Positions 48,896-58,272 of a DNA stretch of 64,000 nucleotides are shown here, in pieces. A model generated the notes under the pieces. That model was not told where the DNA came from, did not search any database, and was given only the letters and a program-made list of their open reading frames with translations. Source of the stretch: Desulfuromusa sp. (GTDB taxonomy: Bacteria; Desulfobacterota; Desulfuromonadia; Desulfuromonadales; Geopsychrobacteraceae); NCBI GenBank assembly GCA_016744675.1, contig JADGDX010000007.1:13404-77403 (forward strand). Direction: 5' to 3'. Numbering within the stretch: the first letter of the stretch is position 1; each line of letters starts with the position of its first letter. The translations under genes and the position numbers were made by a program.

Positions 48896-50236
48896 ATGAA
48901 TATAAGGGAACAAATAGATCAAATCAAAAAAATCAGTGAACTAAAAGTCGTGACGGCAGAGGTCAGCTGCCAACTTGAGGTAGCTGCATTGTGCCGTAAA
49001 GAATTTCGACAACCTCACGGTGGTTCTGCTCTATTTTTCTCACAGGTTGAAAAGTCTCCATTTCGTGTTGCTGCCAACTTACTAGGATCTGAAAAAAGGG
49101 CCGCCCTTTTATACAAGAGCTCATCACTGCAGCACTTTTCAGGGAAGTTAAAGGAAACACTATTACAAAAAGAAGGAAATGCTGAAGAACGTGTCAGACA
49201 ATTACAGTCAGATGGGCGAATTCGCAATACAGAAGAAACAAATTTAAAACATTCACTGGAATTATCACTCAATGACCTTCCAGCGATTAAAAGTTGGCCA
49301 GAAGAAGGTGGTCGATATCTCACCTTAGCAGTTGCTGTCACGGTAGACTTAGAGCTTGGCAACTGCAACCTTGGTTTGTATCGTGCCCAGGTGATTGATT
49401 CGGATCGTCTTGCCATTAACTTTTCACCGGGATCAGGTGCAGCAGATCATCTGAATATAGCAGCAAAAAAAGGAAAATGTTTGCCTATTTGCTTATTCCT
49501 TGGTTCAGATCCTTCATTGCTATGGACTGCCGCTGCCGCCTTGCCCCATGATTGTGATGATTATCTGCTTAATCAATCGTTATTCGGGTCAACTCTGCAG
49601 TTAACACCAGGCTTGAGTCAACCTGTAGGAGTTCCTGCTGATTCAGAAATGGTCATAGAGGGCGAGATAGATCCAAAGGTGACTGCCCTAGAGGGTCCGT
49701 TTGGAAATCACACCGGACAATACGTCACGCGGCCTGATTGTCCGGTGATGAAAGTGACAGCCATTCGTCATCAAGTCGATGCGATCATGCCAATAACAGT
49801 TGTTGGGCCTCCGCCTAGTGAAAATGTTTATCTGGCACAAGGAAATGAGATATTCATAAAAGAAATGCTCAAAATCGACTATCCATGCATCACAGATTTG
49901 CGCATGCCTTTAGACACAATTTTCCATGGGGCAACGTTGATAACGGTTAAACGCCAATCAGCGGCATCAATGAAAGAATTGATTTTCTCCTTGTGGGGTC
50001 AAGGGCCATTACGCAAAGCACGTCTAATTATTCTTCTAGATGACGATATAAACTTACAATCACTGTCACAAAGTTGGTGGAGAACGGTGAACTGTCTCAG
50101 TTATCAGAAAATTTATGAGCATAACAATCAGGTGGCTATTGATGCGACGGGAATAAATCGTTCGAACCTCGTTTTGGAAGATCACCAAACGCAAGAACTA
50201 ATAGAACGACGTCGTCATGAGTACCCGTTATGCTAG
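48896..50236 (+). CDS. Shorter, divergent UbiD family decarboxylase paralogue
   Basis: LNDLPAIKSWPEEGGRYLTLA, CNLGLYRAQ, TALEGPFGNHTGQY, ITVVGPPPSE. Confidence 0.8.
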   Translation: MNIREQIDQIKKISELKVVTAEVSCQLEVAALCRKEFRQPHGGSALFFSQVEKSPFRVAANLLGSEKRAALLYKSSSLQHFSGKLKETLLQKEGNAEERVRQLQSDGRIRNTEETNLKHSLELSLNDLPAIKSWPEEGGRYLTLAVAVTVDLELGNCNLGLYRAQVIDSDRLAINFSPGSGAADHLNIAAKKGKCLPICLFLGSDPSLLWTAAAALPHDCDDYLLNQSLFGSTLQLTPGLSQPVGVPADSEMVIEGEIDPKVTALEGPFGNHTGQYVTRPDCPVMKVTAIRHQVDAIMPITVVGPPPSENVYLAQGNEIFIKEMLKIDYPCITDLRMPLDTIFHGATLITVKRQSAASMKELIFSLWGQGPLRKARLIILLDDDINLQSLSQSWWRTVNCLSYQKIYEHNNQVAIDATGINRSNLVLEDHQTQELIERRRHEYPLC

Positions 50237-52035
50237 ATGATGAAAATTCAGCACTCCAGACGTTAAGTGAAGTGTTTGGCTATGACTCGTTTAGGCCTTA
50301 TCAAGAAGATGTTATTAATGGTCTGATTCAGGGTCAGGATGCATTTGTTCTGATGCCTACTGGTGGTGGTAAATCACTTTGTTATCAGATCCCAGCATTG
50401 CTCCGTGATGGAGTCAGTATTGTTGTATCGCCATTGATCTCGCTGATGAAAGATCAAGTCGATGCGCTGCGAGCAAATGGAGTTCGTGCTGCATGCTACA
50501 ACTCTTCCCTTGCCCCTCTTGAGGCGCGCCAAGTTCTTACACAGTTACATTCAAAACAAATTGATTTGCTTTATGTCTCACCAGAACGACTTTTAAGCCC
50601 TGACTTTCTAGAACGATTAAGATCTTTAGATATTGGTCTCTTTGCCATTGATGAAGCGCACTGTGTCTCTCAGTGGGGACATGATTTCAGGCCCGAATAT
50701 GTGGGATTAGGGAAACTTCGAAAAACCTTTCCTGCCGTCCCAATGGTTGCGTTGACTGCAACCGCTGAGAAACAGACCCGTCTTGATATTCTTCAGCATC
50801 TCAATTTACAAGGGGCTCAGCAAATTATTGCGAGCTTTGACCGACCGAATATCCGCTATACAGTTATTGATAAAGCGAAACCTTATTTGCAATTGAATGC
50901 TTTTCTTGATAGCCGGAAAAATGAATCCGGGATTGTTTATTGCCTCAGCCGGAAACGTGTTGATGAGGTTGCTCAAAAATTACAGCAGGATGGATTCCAA
51001 GCAAGGGCCTATCATGCCGGATTGTCGAGCGCTGAAAGAAAACAAACTCAGGAAAGTTTTATTCGCGATGATCTTCAAATCGTTGTTGCAACAGTTGCCT
51101 TTGGTATGGGCATTGATAAGCCCAATGTGCGCTTTGTTGTCCACTATGACCTGCCAAAAAACCTTGAAAGTTATTATCAGGAAACAGGTCGAGCTGGGCG
51201 TGATGGGTTGCCTGCTGAGGCTTTACTCTTATTTGGCTATGGGGATATTGCAATTAGCCGTGGCTTGATTGAAAAAGGAGGCAACCCAGAGCAGAAACGA
51301 ATCGAAATTCACAAATTGAATGCGATGGTTGCTTTTGCTGAATCGGGGACATGTCGTCGTCGTGCTCTGTTGGGTTATTTTGGAGAAACACTTCTTGCTG
51401 ATTGTGATAACTGCGATATCTGTCTTAATCCACCGGAACGATATGATGCAAGTGAGGATGCTCGCAAGGCACTCTCCTGTGTGTTTCGAGTGGGACAGCG
51501 CTTTGGAATCGGTCACATTATTGAAGTTTTACGAGGAGCGAAAACGCAGAGAATTTTTGACTTAAGGCATGAGCAACTGACGACTTACGGGATAGGGCGA
51601 GATCAAAATCAAGATCATTGGAGTCATTTGTTGCGACAACTGATTCATTATGGATATCTGGAGCAGGATATTGGCAATTATTCGGTTTTGAAATTAACCG
51701 AAGCAGCGAGACCTTTATTGCGAGGTGAAGCCGAACTGACCATCACAAAACCAAGGGTAAAACCCGGACGTAAAAAACGCCAAGAACGAAAAATTGTTGG
51801 CCTTGAATATGATCAGGAGTTGTTTAATCAATTGCGGGTGCTCCGTAAAGAGATCGCAGATCGAGATGGGGTCCCGCCTTATGTTGTTTTCGGAGATGCC
51901 AGCCTTGCTGAAATGGCAGCAACTCTTCCCACGGAGAAAGATGAATTTCTTCAGATCAATGGTGTTGGTCAGGCAAAACTACAACGTTACGGAAACGAGT
52001 TCATGGAAGAAATTATCGGTTTTATGTGCCGATAA
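50230..52035 (+). CDS. recQ: ATP-dependent DNA helicase RecQ
   Basis: FRPYQEDVINGLIQGQDAFVLMPTGGGKSLCYQIP, DEAHCVSQWGHDFRPEY, QETGRAGRDG, HRDC. Confidence 0.95.
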   Translation: MLDDENSALQTLSEVFGYDSFRPYQEDVINGLIQGQDAFVLMPTGGGKSLCYQIPALLRDGVSIVVSPLISLMKDQVDALRANGVRAACYNSSLAPLEARQVLTQLHSKQIDLLYVSPERLLSPDFLERLRSLDIGLFAIDEAHCVSQWGHDFRPEYVGLGKLRKTFPAVPMVALTATAEKQTRLDILQHLNLQGAQQIIASFDRPNIRYTVIDKAKPYLQLNAFLDSRKNESGIVYCLSRKRVDEVAQKLQQDGFQARAYHAGLSSAERKQTQESFIRDDLQIVVATVAFGMGIDKPNVRFVVHYDLPKNLESYYQETGRAGRDGLPAEALLLFGYGDIAISRGLIEKGGNPEQKRIEIHKLNAMVAFAESGTCRRRALLGYFGETLLADCDNCDICLNPPERYDASEDARKALSCVFRVGQRFGIGHIIEVLRGAKTQRIFDLRHEQLTTYGIGRDQNQDHWSHLLRQLIHYGYLEQDIGNYSVLKLTEAARPLLRGEAELTITKPRVKPGRKKRQERKIVGLEYDQELFNQLRVLRKEIADRDGVPPYVVFGDASLAEMAATLPTEKDEFLQINGVGQAKLQRYGNEFMEEIIGFMCR

Positions 52036-52072
52036 TAGAGATAGAGAAAAGGCTTAAAGAAAGGATCCTGTA

Positions 52073-52096
52073 AGTTAATAAGTTAATAAGTTAATA
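52073..52096. repeat. Short tandem repeat (AGTTAATA)x3
   Basis: Three consecutive perfect 8-mers between recQ and the flagellar cluster. Confidence 0.8.
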
Positions 52097-52231
52097 AGTA
52101 AGCTTTACGTTTTCGAGTTAATACCAACCTCTCATCCCCTTACAAATCTATATACCATTTACAAAAAAACCTAAAGAAATACAAAAAACATGTCGATACA
52201 TTCTCCAAAGAGTTCTCATGGGAGGAGACTT

Positions 52232-52777
52232 ATGGCTGGACAGATTGACTCTACTAACAGTGTAAAGCCGATAACAGGGCAACAGCAGGAAGAAATGGTT
52301 CAGCGTCAGCAGCGCGAAAGAAACAGGTCTGCTTGGGAGGATCGCGTTTCTCTCGGTGATCAGGAATCGATTGGCGAAACTTACGGACCGGGGCTGAAGG
52401 TTGCTTCTCCTTATGAATTACTACGCAACCTGGTTGTCAAAACCCTTCAGGAGCAGGGTCTTGAATTGCAATTCAAGACTGGTGACACTGAAGTTAATTT
52501 TAATTCCATGACCCAGGAAGAAGCTCAGGAGCTTGTTTCTGAAGATGGTTACTTTGGTGTGGAAAAAACTTCGCAGCGGATTGTGGATTTTGCAATCAAT
52601 GGCTTCGGTAGCGACCCGGCAAAGTTGCAGGAAATGAAAGATGCAATTGATCAGGGTTTTCTGGAAGCACAAGACGCTTTTGGTGGGGCCCTTCCGGAAA
52701 TATCACAACAAACTTACGAAGCTATTATGGAAAAACTGGACAACTTTGCTGGCCAGTTTGAAAAATCAAGGGAATAG
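52232..52777 (+). CDS. Hypothetical protein at head of flagellar operon
   Basis: MAGQIDSTNSVKPITGQQQ...; GGAGGAG upstream; ORF-track start 52190 lacks this RBS. Confidence 0.55.
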   Translation: MAGQIDSTNSVKPITGQQQEEMVQRQQRERNRSAWEDRVSLGDQESIGETYGPGLKVASPYELLRNLVVKTLQEQGLELQFKTGDTEVNFNSMTQEEAQELVSEDGYFGVEKTSQRIVDFAINGFGSDPAKLQEMKDAIDQGFLEAQDAFGGALPEISQQTYEAIMEKLDNFAGQFEKSRE

Positions 52778-52786
52778 GGAGTTATC

Positions 52787-53077
52787 ATGGTCGATAAAAT
52801 TATTGGTGGTAAAGGGTTTGGACCGCTTGGTGGTATGAATCGTACCGGTAAATCTGGTGCCGCTGCTAAATCTGCTGAGGCCGCTAAAACGGATCGGGTA
52901 AATTTTTCCGACGCATTGCAGAATGCTAGCAAAACACAGGCTGCAAGTACGACTCAGGAAGCTTCTCGTGCTGAAAAAATCCAGGCACTAAAAAGCCAGA
53001 TTGAAAACGGCACCTACAAGCCTGATCTGGATAAGGTTGCCTCAAGTCTCCTGCCATTTATTATGAAAGAAAGCTGA
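52787..53077 (+). CDS. flgM: Anti-sigma28 factor FlgM
   Basis: C-terminal RAEKIQALKSQIENGTYKPDLDKVASSLL. Confidence 0.88.
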   Translation: MVDKIIGGKGFGPLGGMNRTGKSGAAAKSAEAAKTDRVNFSDALQNASKTQAASTTQEASRAEKIQALKSQIENGTYKPDLDKVASSLLPFIMKES

Positions 53078-53078
53078 G

Positions 53079-53432
53079 ATGGCACATTCGGAGATTAAAC
53101 TTCAACTTGAGACCCTTCTTGAATTATTACGACAAGAGCGGAAAATGGCTCAAGATCTTGATATGTCGGGTTTGCAGGAGGTTGTGACTGCCAAGGAAGA
53201 ACTATTGACCAAGTTGCAGCCACAGCCAGAAGATATCATGGGCCTGGAAGATCTGCTTAAGCAGATTGATCAGGAAAACCGCCGCAATGCCTTTCTCCTC
53301 TGGACTGGTCTCAACTGGGTTCGTGATTTGATGGGCTTCTTTGGTAAAGCGACTATGCCGCAAGTTTATGGTGACACAGGGCAATCTCGGACCCTTTCAC
53401 AGGGTGGCCGCTTATTGACGGGGAAGGTGTAG
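53079..53432 (+). CDS. flgN: FlgN family flagellar chaperone
   Basis: Coiled-coil small protein between flgM and flgK. Confidence 0.75.
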   Translation: MAHSEIKLQLETLLELLRQERKMAQDLDMSGLQEVVTAKEELLTKLQPQPEDIMGLEDLLKQIDQENRRNAFLLWTGLNWVRDLMGFFGKATMPQVYGDTGQSRTLSQGGRLLTGKV

Positions 53433-53435
53433 GAT

Positions 53436-54824
53436 ATGGGCGGAGGACTGTACTCAGCATTAAACGCTGGACGGACATCACTGCAGACCAACCAAAAAGC
53501 GATTGAAATAACTGGTCTCAACGTTGCTAATGTTAACACGGAAGGATACTCCCGCCAGACCCCTAATCTGACACCGTACCCTTCTCTGAATTTTGGTGGC
53601 TTTTTTGTCGGAACCGGAGTCACGGTTGGCTCGGTTGGTCGATCCCATGATGTTTTTCTTGATGGTCAGATCAAAGATAAATCTGCCGAAGTGGGTCTGG
53701 AAAGCAGTATGTCCAACCCTTTGGCAGAGCTTGAAAGGGTGACCGGAATTGGTGATGGGAGTTTGTCTGATGAGTTTGATCAATTTTTCGATGCTTGGCG
53801 TCAGCTTTCAACAAATCCCGGAGGAGAAGTTGAACGTCAGATGGTTGTCCAGCGGGGTGAATTGATTAGTAATGCTTTTGTCAATGTTTATAACGAGACT
53901 CAGCAAGTAGTGAAAAATGTCAATAACACCATCGTATCAAAAATTGACGGTGTCAATTTATATCTCGATGAAGTCGCACAACTTAATAATCGAATTTCAT
54001 CGCTGGAGTTGTCTGGACAAGAAGCGAACTCTGATCGTGATCGGCGTGATCTTCTCTTAAGGGAAATATCGGGTCAAATTGGTTCCACAAGTTTTGAAAC
54101 ATCTAACGGGACCGTTTCTGTTCAATTGCCCAACGGCATGCCCCTGGTAGAGGGAACGGAGTCAACGCATATTGTGTCAACTTATAGCGGAACCGACGTT
54201 AACCTTGAACTTGATTTTGGCACAACAAGTATTGCCTTGGACCGTACTGCTCTCGGGGGAGAATTTCGTGGATTGTATGAAGTTCGAGATGTGATCATTC
54301 CTGATGTTGTCAATCGACTCGATCAGTTGGCCTATACCTTTGCGACTGAAGTTAATACGATGCATCAAGCAGGAACTGATCTCAACGGTAATCCCGGACA
54401 AGATTTTTTTGTTCAACCAGCAGCAGTTCTGGATTCGGCTTCGTCTTTGGCCATGAATATTTCGACAACGGCTGAAATTGCGGCTGGAACCAGCTCTGCT
54501 CCAGGTGATAATACCAATTCTCTGGCGATTCTCCAGTTGGAGCAAGCACAGTTTGCCGGTCTTGGCGGCAATGATACTCTGGTTTCCTATTACGGTAAAA
54601 TTTCTGCAACCGTTGGGGTTGAAACTGCCCGCAACCGTCAGGCACAGCAGGGTTATGAAGACAGTTTGATCCAACTACAGAATTTGCGTGACGGAATTGA
54701 TGGGGTTTCTCTCGAAGACGAAATGATCAATCTGATGAAATATCAAAAAGGATTTGAGGCTTCAGCCAAGTTTCTTGCCACGGTGGATGAGATGATGGGG
54801 ACCTTAATGACCTTGAAAAGGTAG
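53436..54824 (+). CDS. flgK: Flagellar hook-associated protein FlgK
   Basis: LYSALNAGRTSLQTNQKAIEITGLNVANVNTEGYSRQ; C-terminal LMKYQKGFEASAKFLATVDEMMGTLM. Confidence 0.93.
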   Translation: MGGGLYSALNAGRTSLQTNQKAIEITGLNVANVNTEGYSRQTPNLTPYPSLNFGGFFVGTGVTVGSVGRSHDVFLDGQIKDKSAEVGLESSMSNPLAELERVTGIGDGSLSDEFDQFFDAWRQLSTNPGGEVERQMVVQRGELISNAFVNVYNETQQVVKNVNNTIVSKIDGVNLYLDEVAQLNNRISSLELSGQEANSDRDRRDLLLREISGQIGSTSFETSNGTVSVQLPNGMPLVEGTESTHIVSTYSGTDVNLELDFGTTSIALDRTALGGEFRGLYEVRDVIIPDVVNRLDQLAYTFATEVNTMHQAGTDLNGNPGQDFFVQPAAVLDSASSLAMNISTTAEIAAGTSSAPGDNTNSLAILQLEQAQFAGLGGNDTLVSYYGKISATVGVETARNRQAQQGYEDSLIQLQNLRDGIDGVSLEDEMINLMKYQKGFEASAKFLATVDEMMGTLMTLKR

Positions 54825-54831
54825 GTGAAGT

Positions 54832-56094
54832 ATGAGAGCCACCCAGACCACAACATATCGTAGCCTTCAGTCTTTTCTGGATCGTACCAGTGATAAACTG
54901 GCAAGTTTGCAATTGCAGGCTGCGACAGGGAAACGGATTAATCGCCCTTCAGATGATCCGACGGCAATTAGCCCGGTTTTAAGTGCTCGGACTCAGATTC
55001 AAACCTCGGATCGCTATATCGAAACAATTGCTACAGGGATGGACCGTATCGATAATGCTGATGGTTATTTTGATAGTTTAGAAAACACCATGGTGCGGTT
55101 AAAAGAGATAAATATTTCAACCATAAATGGATCTCTTTCTGACGCTGATATGGAAACTTTTGCCGATGAGGTACAGCAACTTCGTGCCAGCCTCATTGAT
55201 GGAGCCAATGCACAAATTGATGGCAAATATCTGTTTGCTGGCTTTGCGGAGAAGACAGAACCTTTTACCCTGAATCCAACCTATGATCCCGACCTTTATG
55301 ATGAGTCTGACCCAACGACTTATCCGGTTATTTATAATGGTGATTCAGGGCAGATAGAATATGAAATTGCTCCAAATGAGCTTATCAAGGTCAATGCTAT
55401 TGGTAATGAATTCATGATGGGTGATTTTGATCATGATGGTTCTATCGATACGGGAGCCCAAGATATTTTTGTTTTGGTGACTCAGTTAGAAGAGGCATTG
55501 CATGCAGGTAGCCAGCCTCAATTTGCGGCAACAACAACCCCGTATTCATCGGGGCCACCCGCTGCAGCAGAAGTACAAGAGCTCGATTTTTCGACAACAC
55601 GTATTGCTCCGGGGAGATCTCTGACACTGAATATCGATGGTTCAGAATATACGTATACGAATAGCACAGGAACGACACAATCGGGGGTCGGCCTCGCAAC
55701 AGCGGTCGCAGGTTTGGTGGTCCCAAACTATACTTTAGCCGCGAGTGCGGCACCAGCTACGCTGACATTGACTCAAACAGCGGGAAATGAATCCAATATC
55801 GGTCCAATTTCTTTAACTGACAATACCTTAGAGGAATTGATGACCCCGCTCGAAAAAGCGGCTGATCAGATACGGTCCCAACGTAGTTTCAGTGGTAATG
55901 TTGGTAAACGACTTGGGACAGCATCATCACATATGGAGCAGATAAAAATCGATATGGAAGAATTTCGTTCCCGTTTTGAAGATGCTGACATTCTGGAAAC
56001 GATTACTGAGATGCAACAACAGCAACAGAGTTTTGAGGCTGCGTTGAATGTTACGGGGAAGGTTTCTGAGCTGTCGATACTGAATTATATTTAG
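54832..56094 (+). CDS. flgL: Flagellar hook-associated protein FlgL
   Basis: MRATQTTTYRSLQSFLDRTSDKLASLQLQAATGKRINRPSDDPTAISPVL. Confidence 0.9.
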   Translation: MRATQTTTYRSLQSFLDRTSDKLASLQLQAATGKRINRPSDDPTAISPVLSARTQIQTSDRYIETIATGMDRIDNADGYFDSLENTMVRLKEINISTINGSLSDADMETFADEVQQLRASLIDGANAQIDGKYLFAGFAEKTEPFTLNPTYDPDLYDESDPTTYPVIYNGDSGQIEYEIAPNELIKVNAIGNEFMMGDFDHDGSIDTGAQDIFVLVTQLEEALHAGSQPQFAATTTPYSSGPPAAAEVQELDFSTTRIAPGRSLTLNIDGSEYTYTNSTGTTQSGVGLATAVAGLVVPNYTLAASAAPATLTLTQTAGNESNIGPISLTDNTLEELMTPLEKAADQIRSQRSFSGNVGKRLGTASSHMEQIKIDMEEFRSRFEDADILETITEMQQQQQSFEAALNVTGKVSELSILNYI

Positions 56095-56113
56095 GGCGTA
56101 TGCCATACGCCTA
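56092..56113. repeat. REP-like palindrome overlapping the flgL stop codon
   Basis: TAGGGCGTATGCCATACGCCTA. Confidence 0.65.
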
Positions 56114-56119
56114 CCATAA

Positions 56120-56155
56120 CCGTGTGCGGAGCTACACGGACAACCAGCCAGGAGG
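56120..56155 (+). promoter_or_regulatory. csrA leader hairpin with GGA motifs (candidate CsrA autoregulation)
   Basis: CCGTGT-gcGGAgct-ACACGG, then ACACGGA and the AGGAGG SD. Confidence 0.45.
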
Positions 56156-56161
56156 CACAAT

Positions 56162-56401
56162 ATGTTGGTACTGACACGAAAAGCCGGTGAAGGAATTATC
56201 ATTGGTGATGACATTAAAATTACTGTCGTTGAACTCAAAGGGGGTGGCGTGCGGATTGGTATTGATGCTCCGCGTGAGATGAAAGTTCATCGTCAGGAAG
56301 TTTTTGACCGAATTAAACACGAAAACAAGGAGGCGACACAGTGGGACATTGCCGATCTGAACGAGTTGAGCAATATATTGAATGCGGGGAGGAAAAAGTG
56401 A
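56162..56401 (+). CDS. csrA: Carbon storage regulator CsrA
   Basis: MLVLTRKAGEGIIIGDDIKITVVEL...VRIGIDAPREMKVHRQEVFDRI. Confidence 0.95.
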   Translation: MLVLTRKAGEGIIIGDDIKITVVELKGGGVRIGIDAPREMKVHRQEVFDRIKHENKEATQWDIADLNELSNILNAGRKK

Positions 56402-56835
56402 TGGAAAAAATAAAGACCCGTTTTGGTGAAATTGAGTACGATCCCGATAACACCTTACAGTTTCCAGAAGGGTTGATCGGCTTTGAAGACCTTCGGAACT
56501 TCGTTGTGATGCCAAATGAAAAAGAAGGCCCCTTGTTCTGGATTCAAAGTATTGATGATCCGCAGGTTGCTTTTATTCTGACCGATCCCACCAGTTTTTA
56601 TTTTGATTATAAAGTGGTTCCCGATGGTCGAGAGAGACAGAAACTAGGGATTGATGAAAGTGCGGATTGTCTGATTGTCAGCGTGGTCTCGGTTTCGGCA
56701 GATCGTAATATTACCCTCAATCTGGCAGCGCCAATTCTGTTTGCACCAGAAACCAATCGTGCTTTGCAGGTGATTTTGGAAGGGACGCAATTTAGCCCAC
56801 AGACACCGTTGCCAGTGGTAGAAGAAAAAAAATAA
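56401..56835 (+). CDS. fliW: Flagellar assembly factor FliW
   Basis: KTRFGEIEYDPDNTLQFPEGLIGFEDLRNFV; 1-nt overlap with csrA. Confidence 0.93.
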   Translation: MEKIKTRFGEIEYDPDNTLQFPEGLIGFEDLRNFVVMPNEKEGPLFWIQSIDDPQVAFILTDPTSFYFDYKVVPDGRERQKLGIDESADCLIVSVVSVSADRNITLNLAAPILFAPETNRALQVILEGTQFSPQTPLPVVEEKK

Positions 56836-56860
56836 GAATAGAGAAATTTATATTTTCGTA

Positions 56861-56887
56861 GGGGCGCATTGCATGCGCCCCTTTTTT
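56861..56887 (+). terminator. REP-like hairpin followed by T6, probable terminator after fliW
   Basis: GGGGCGCAT-tgc-ATGCGCCCC-TTTTTT preceded by CGTA. Confidence 0.75.
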
Positions 56888-56949
56888 GTTTATGGTGGAT
56901 AAAGCGGTGTTTGAAGAATCAGTTAATTATGTGCAAGTCAAGGAATTCG

Positions 56950-57106
56950 GTTCCCATATTTGTACATAATTGCTGCTGCGTGCTTAATTGATAAATAGTA
57001 GTGTAGCGAACCCATTTGATAATATTAATTTTTAAACCATGACCAATTGACCCGATGGTTTGGGATATCCCGGATATCGTAGGGGCGAATAATTATTCGG
57101 CCTACG
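56950..57106 (-). pseudogene. Decayed RAYT transposase fragment ending in REP-like hairpin
   Basis: 57009-57088 aligns without gaps to 58146-58225 of the intact RAYT; differences mostly transitions. Confidence 0.65.
57078..57106. repeat. REP-like palindrome
   Basis: CGTAGGGGCGAATAATTATTCGGCCTACG. Confidence 0.75.
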
Positions 57107-57261
57107 TAATAATGCTACAATCAAAATTGCGTGTTAGATATAATGTTAGTGGAAGTAAAAATCTGTTAGAATTTTGCGAAATATCTATCTCAAATGATGT
57201 CTGTATGGATAAAAAACTAACCCACCGTTAAACCAGCGCATTGCAGAATGGAAATCTACGT

Positions 57262-57672
57262 ATGACAAACGGTACTAATCAAGATATTCGTTGGCAGCAG
57301 CGCTTTGTCCATTTTCAAAAAGCATTTGACTTGCTTGATGATACTCTGACAATTGCTGAACCTTCTGAGGCTGAAAGGGCAGGTCTGATCCAATTTTTTG
57401 AAATATCATTTGAATTGGCATGGAAGGTTCTGAAAGATTATCTGGAGGATGAAGGGTTTACCGTTGTAAGTCCCAGAGATGCGATCAAGCAGGCTTTTCA
57501 GTCGGATTTATTGGTCGATGGTCACGTCTGGATTGATGCTCTGAAAGATCGCAATCTTACCGTTCATACCTATGAAGAAAAAATCGCTCTTGCCGTGGAG
57601 CAAAAAATCAGAGTGGTATATTTTCCCGCTTTGCAGGGTTTTGCCCAAACCTTTGCATTGAAGATCAACTGA
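57262..57672 (+). CDS. hepT: HepT-like HEPN protein (nucleotidyltransferase substrate-binding family)
   Basis: FFEISFELAWKVLKDYLEDEG, RNLTVHTY matches RX4HXY. Confidence 0.85.
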   Translation: MTNGTNQDIRWQQRFVHFQKAFDLLDDTLTIAEPSEAERAGLIQFFEISFELAWKVLKDYLEDEGFTVVSPRDAIKQAFQSDLLVDGHVWIDALKDRNLTVHTYEEKIALAVEQKIRVVYFPALQGFAQTFALKIN

Positions 57673-57977
57673 TGGATTTTGGTTTGCGGCAGCAGGATTT
57701 GGCGGAAATTATTGGTGTAATTCGACAGTTTTCAGTCGTCAATGAGGCGGTGATTTTTGGCTCCAGAGCCAAGGGTAACTATAAAAAGGGATCAGATATC
57801 GATATCGCCATTAAGGGTAAGGAGATCCGCGGTAACGATGTTGCCTCGCTTGCCGATCTTCTTAACGAAGAATCAGCTTTGCCATATTATTTTGATATTG
57901 TCCATTATGAAGGAATCACCGAAAAAGAACTTTCACAACACATTGATCGAGTTGGAAAAACCATTTATTTACGGTAA
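57672..57977 (+). CDS. mntA: MntA-like minimal nucleotidyltransferase
   Basis: IFGSRAKGNYKKGSDIDIA = GSX10DXD; start overlaps hepT stop. Confidence 0.85.
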   Translation: MDFGLRQQDLAEIIGVIRQFSVVNEAVIFGSRAKGNYKKGSDIDIAIKGKEIRGNDVASLADLLNEESALPYYFDIVHYEGITEKELSQHIDRVGKTIYLR

Positions 57978-58212
57978 CGGCGGTAGTCCGTGGGATTCAC
58001 ACGTTTAGATACAACGAATCCAATTCCCAGCGTAGCGGGTTGGTTTGAATATATTCGTGGATGCGGTGCAGATCGGTTTCATCACGGATGATGTGGTCGT
58101 AATAATTGCGTTGCCAAATGTCATTAATTGAGGTGTTTTGACGAGCCCATTTGGTAACGCCGATCTTAAAACCACGAACAATTGATCCGATTGTTTTGGA
58201 TGTTCCCGATTG

Positions 58213-58237
58213 CGTAGGGGCGAAATATTTTTCGCCC
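58213..58237. repeat. REP-like hairpin inside the RAYT coding sequence
   Basis: GTAGGGGCGAAA-tatt-TTTCGCCC. Confidence 0.75.
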
Positions 58238-58272
58238 TGCTTCTTGGTATTTGGTGTGGTGGAATTGGAATC

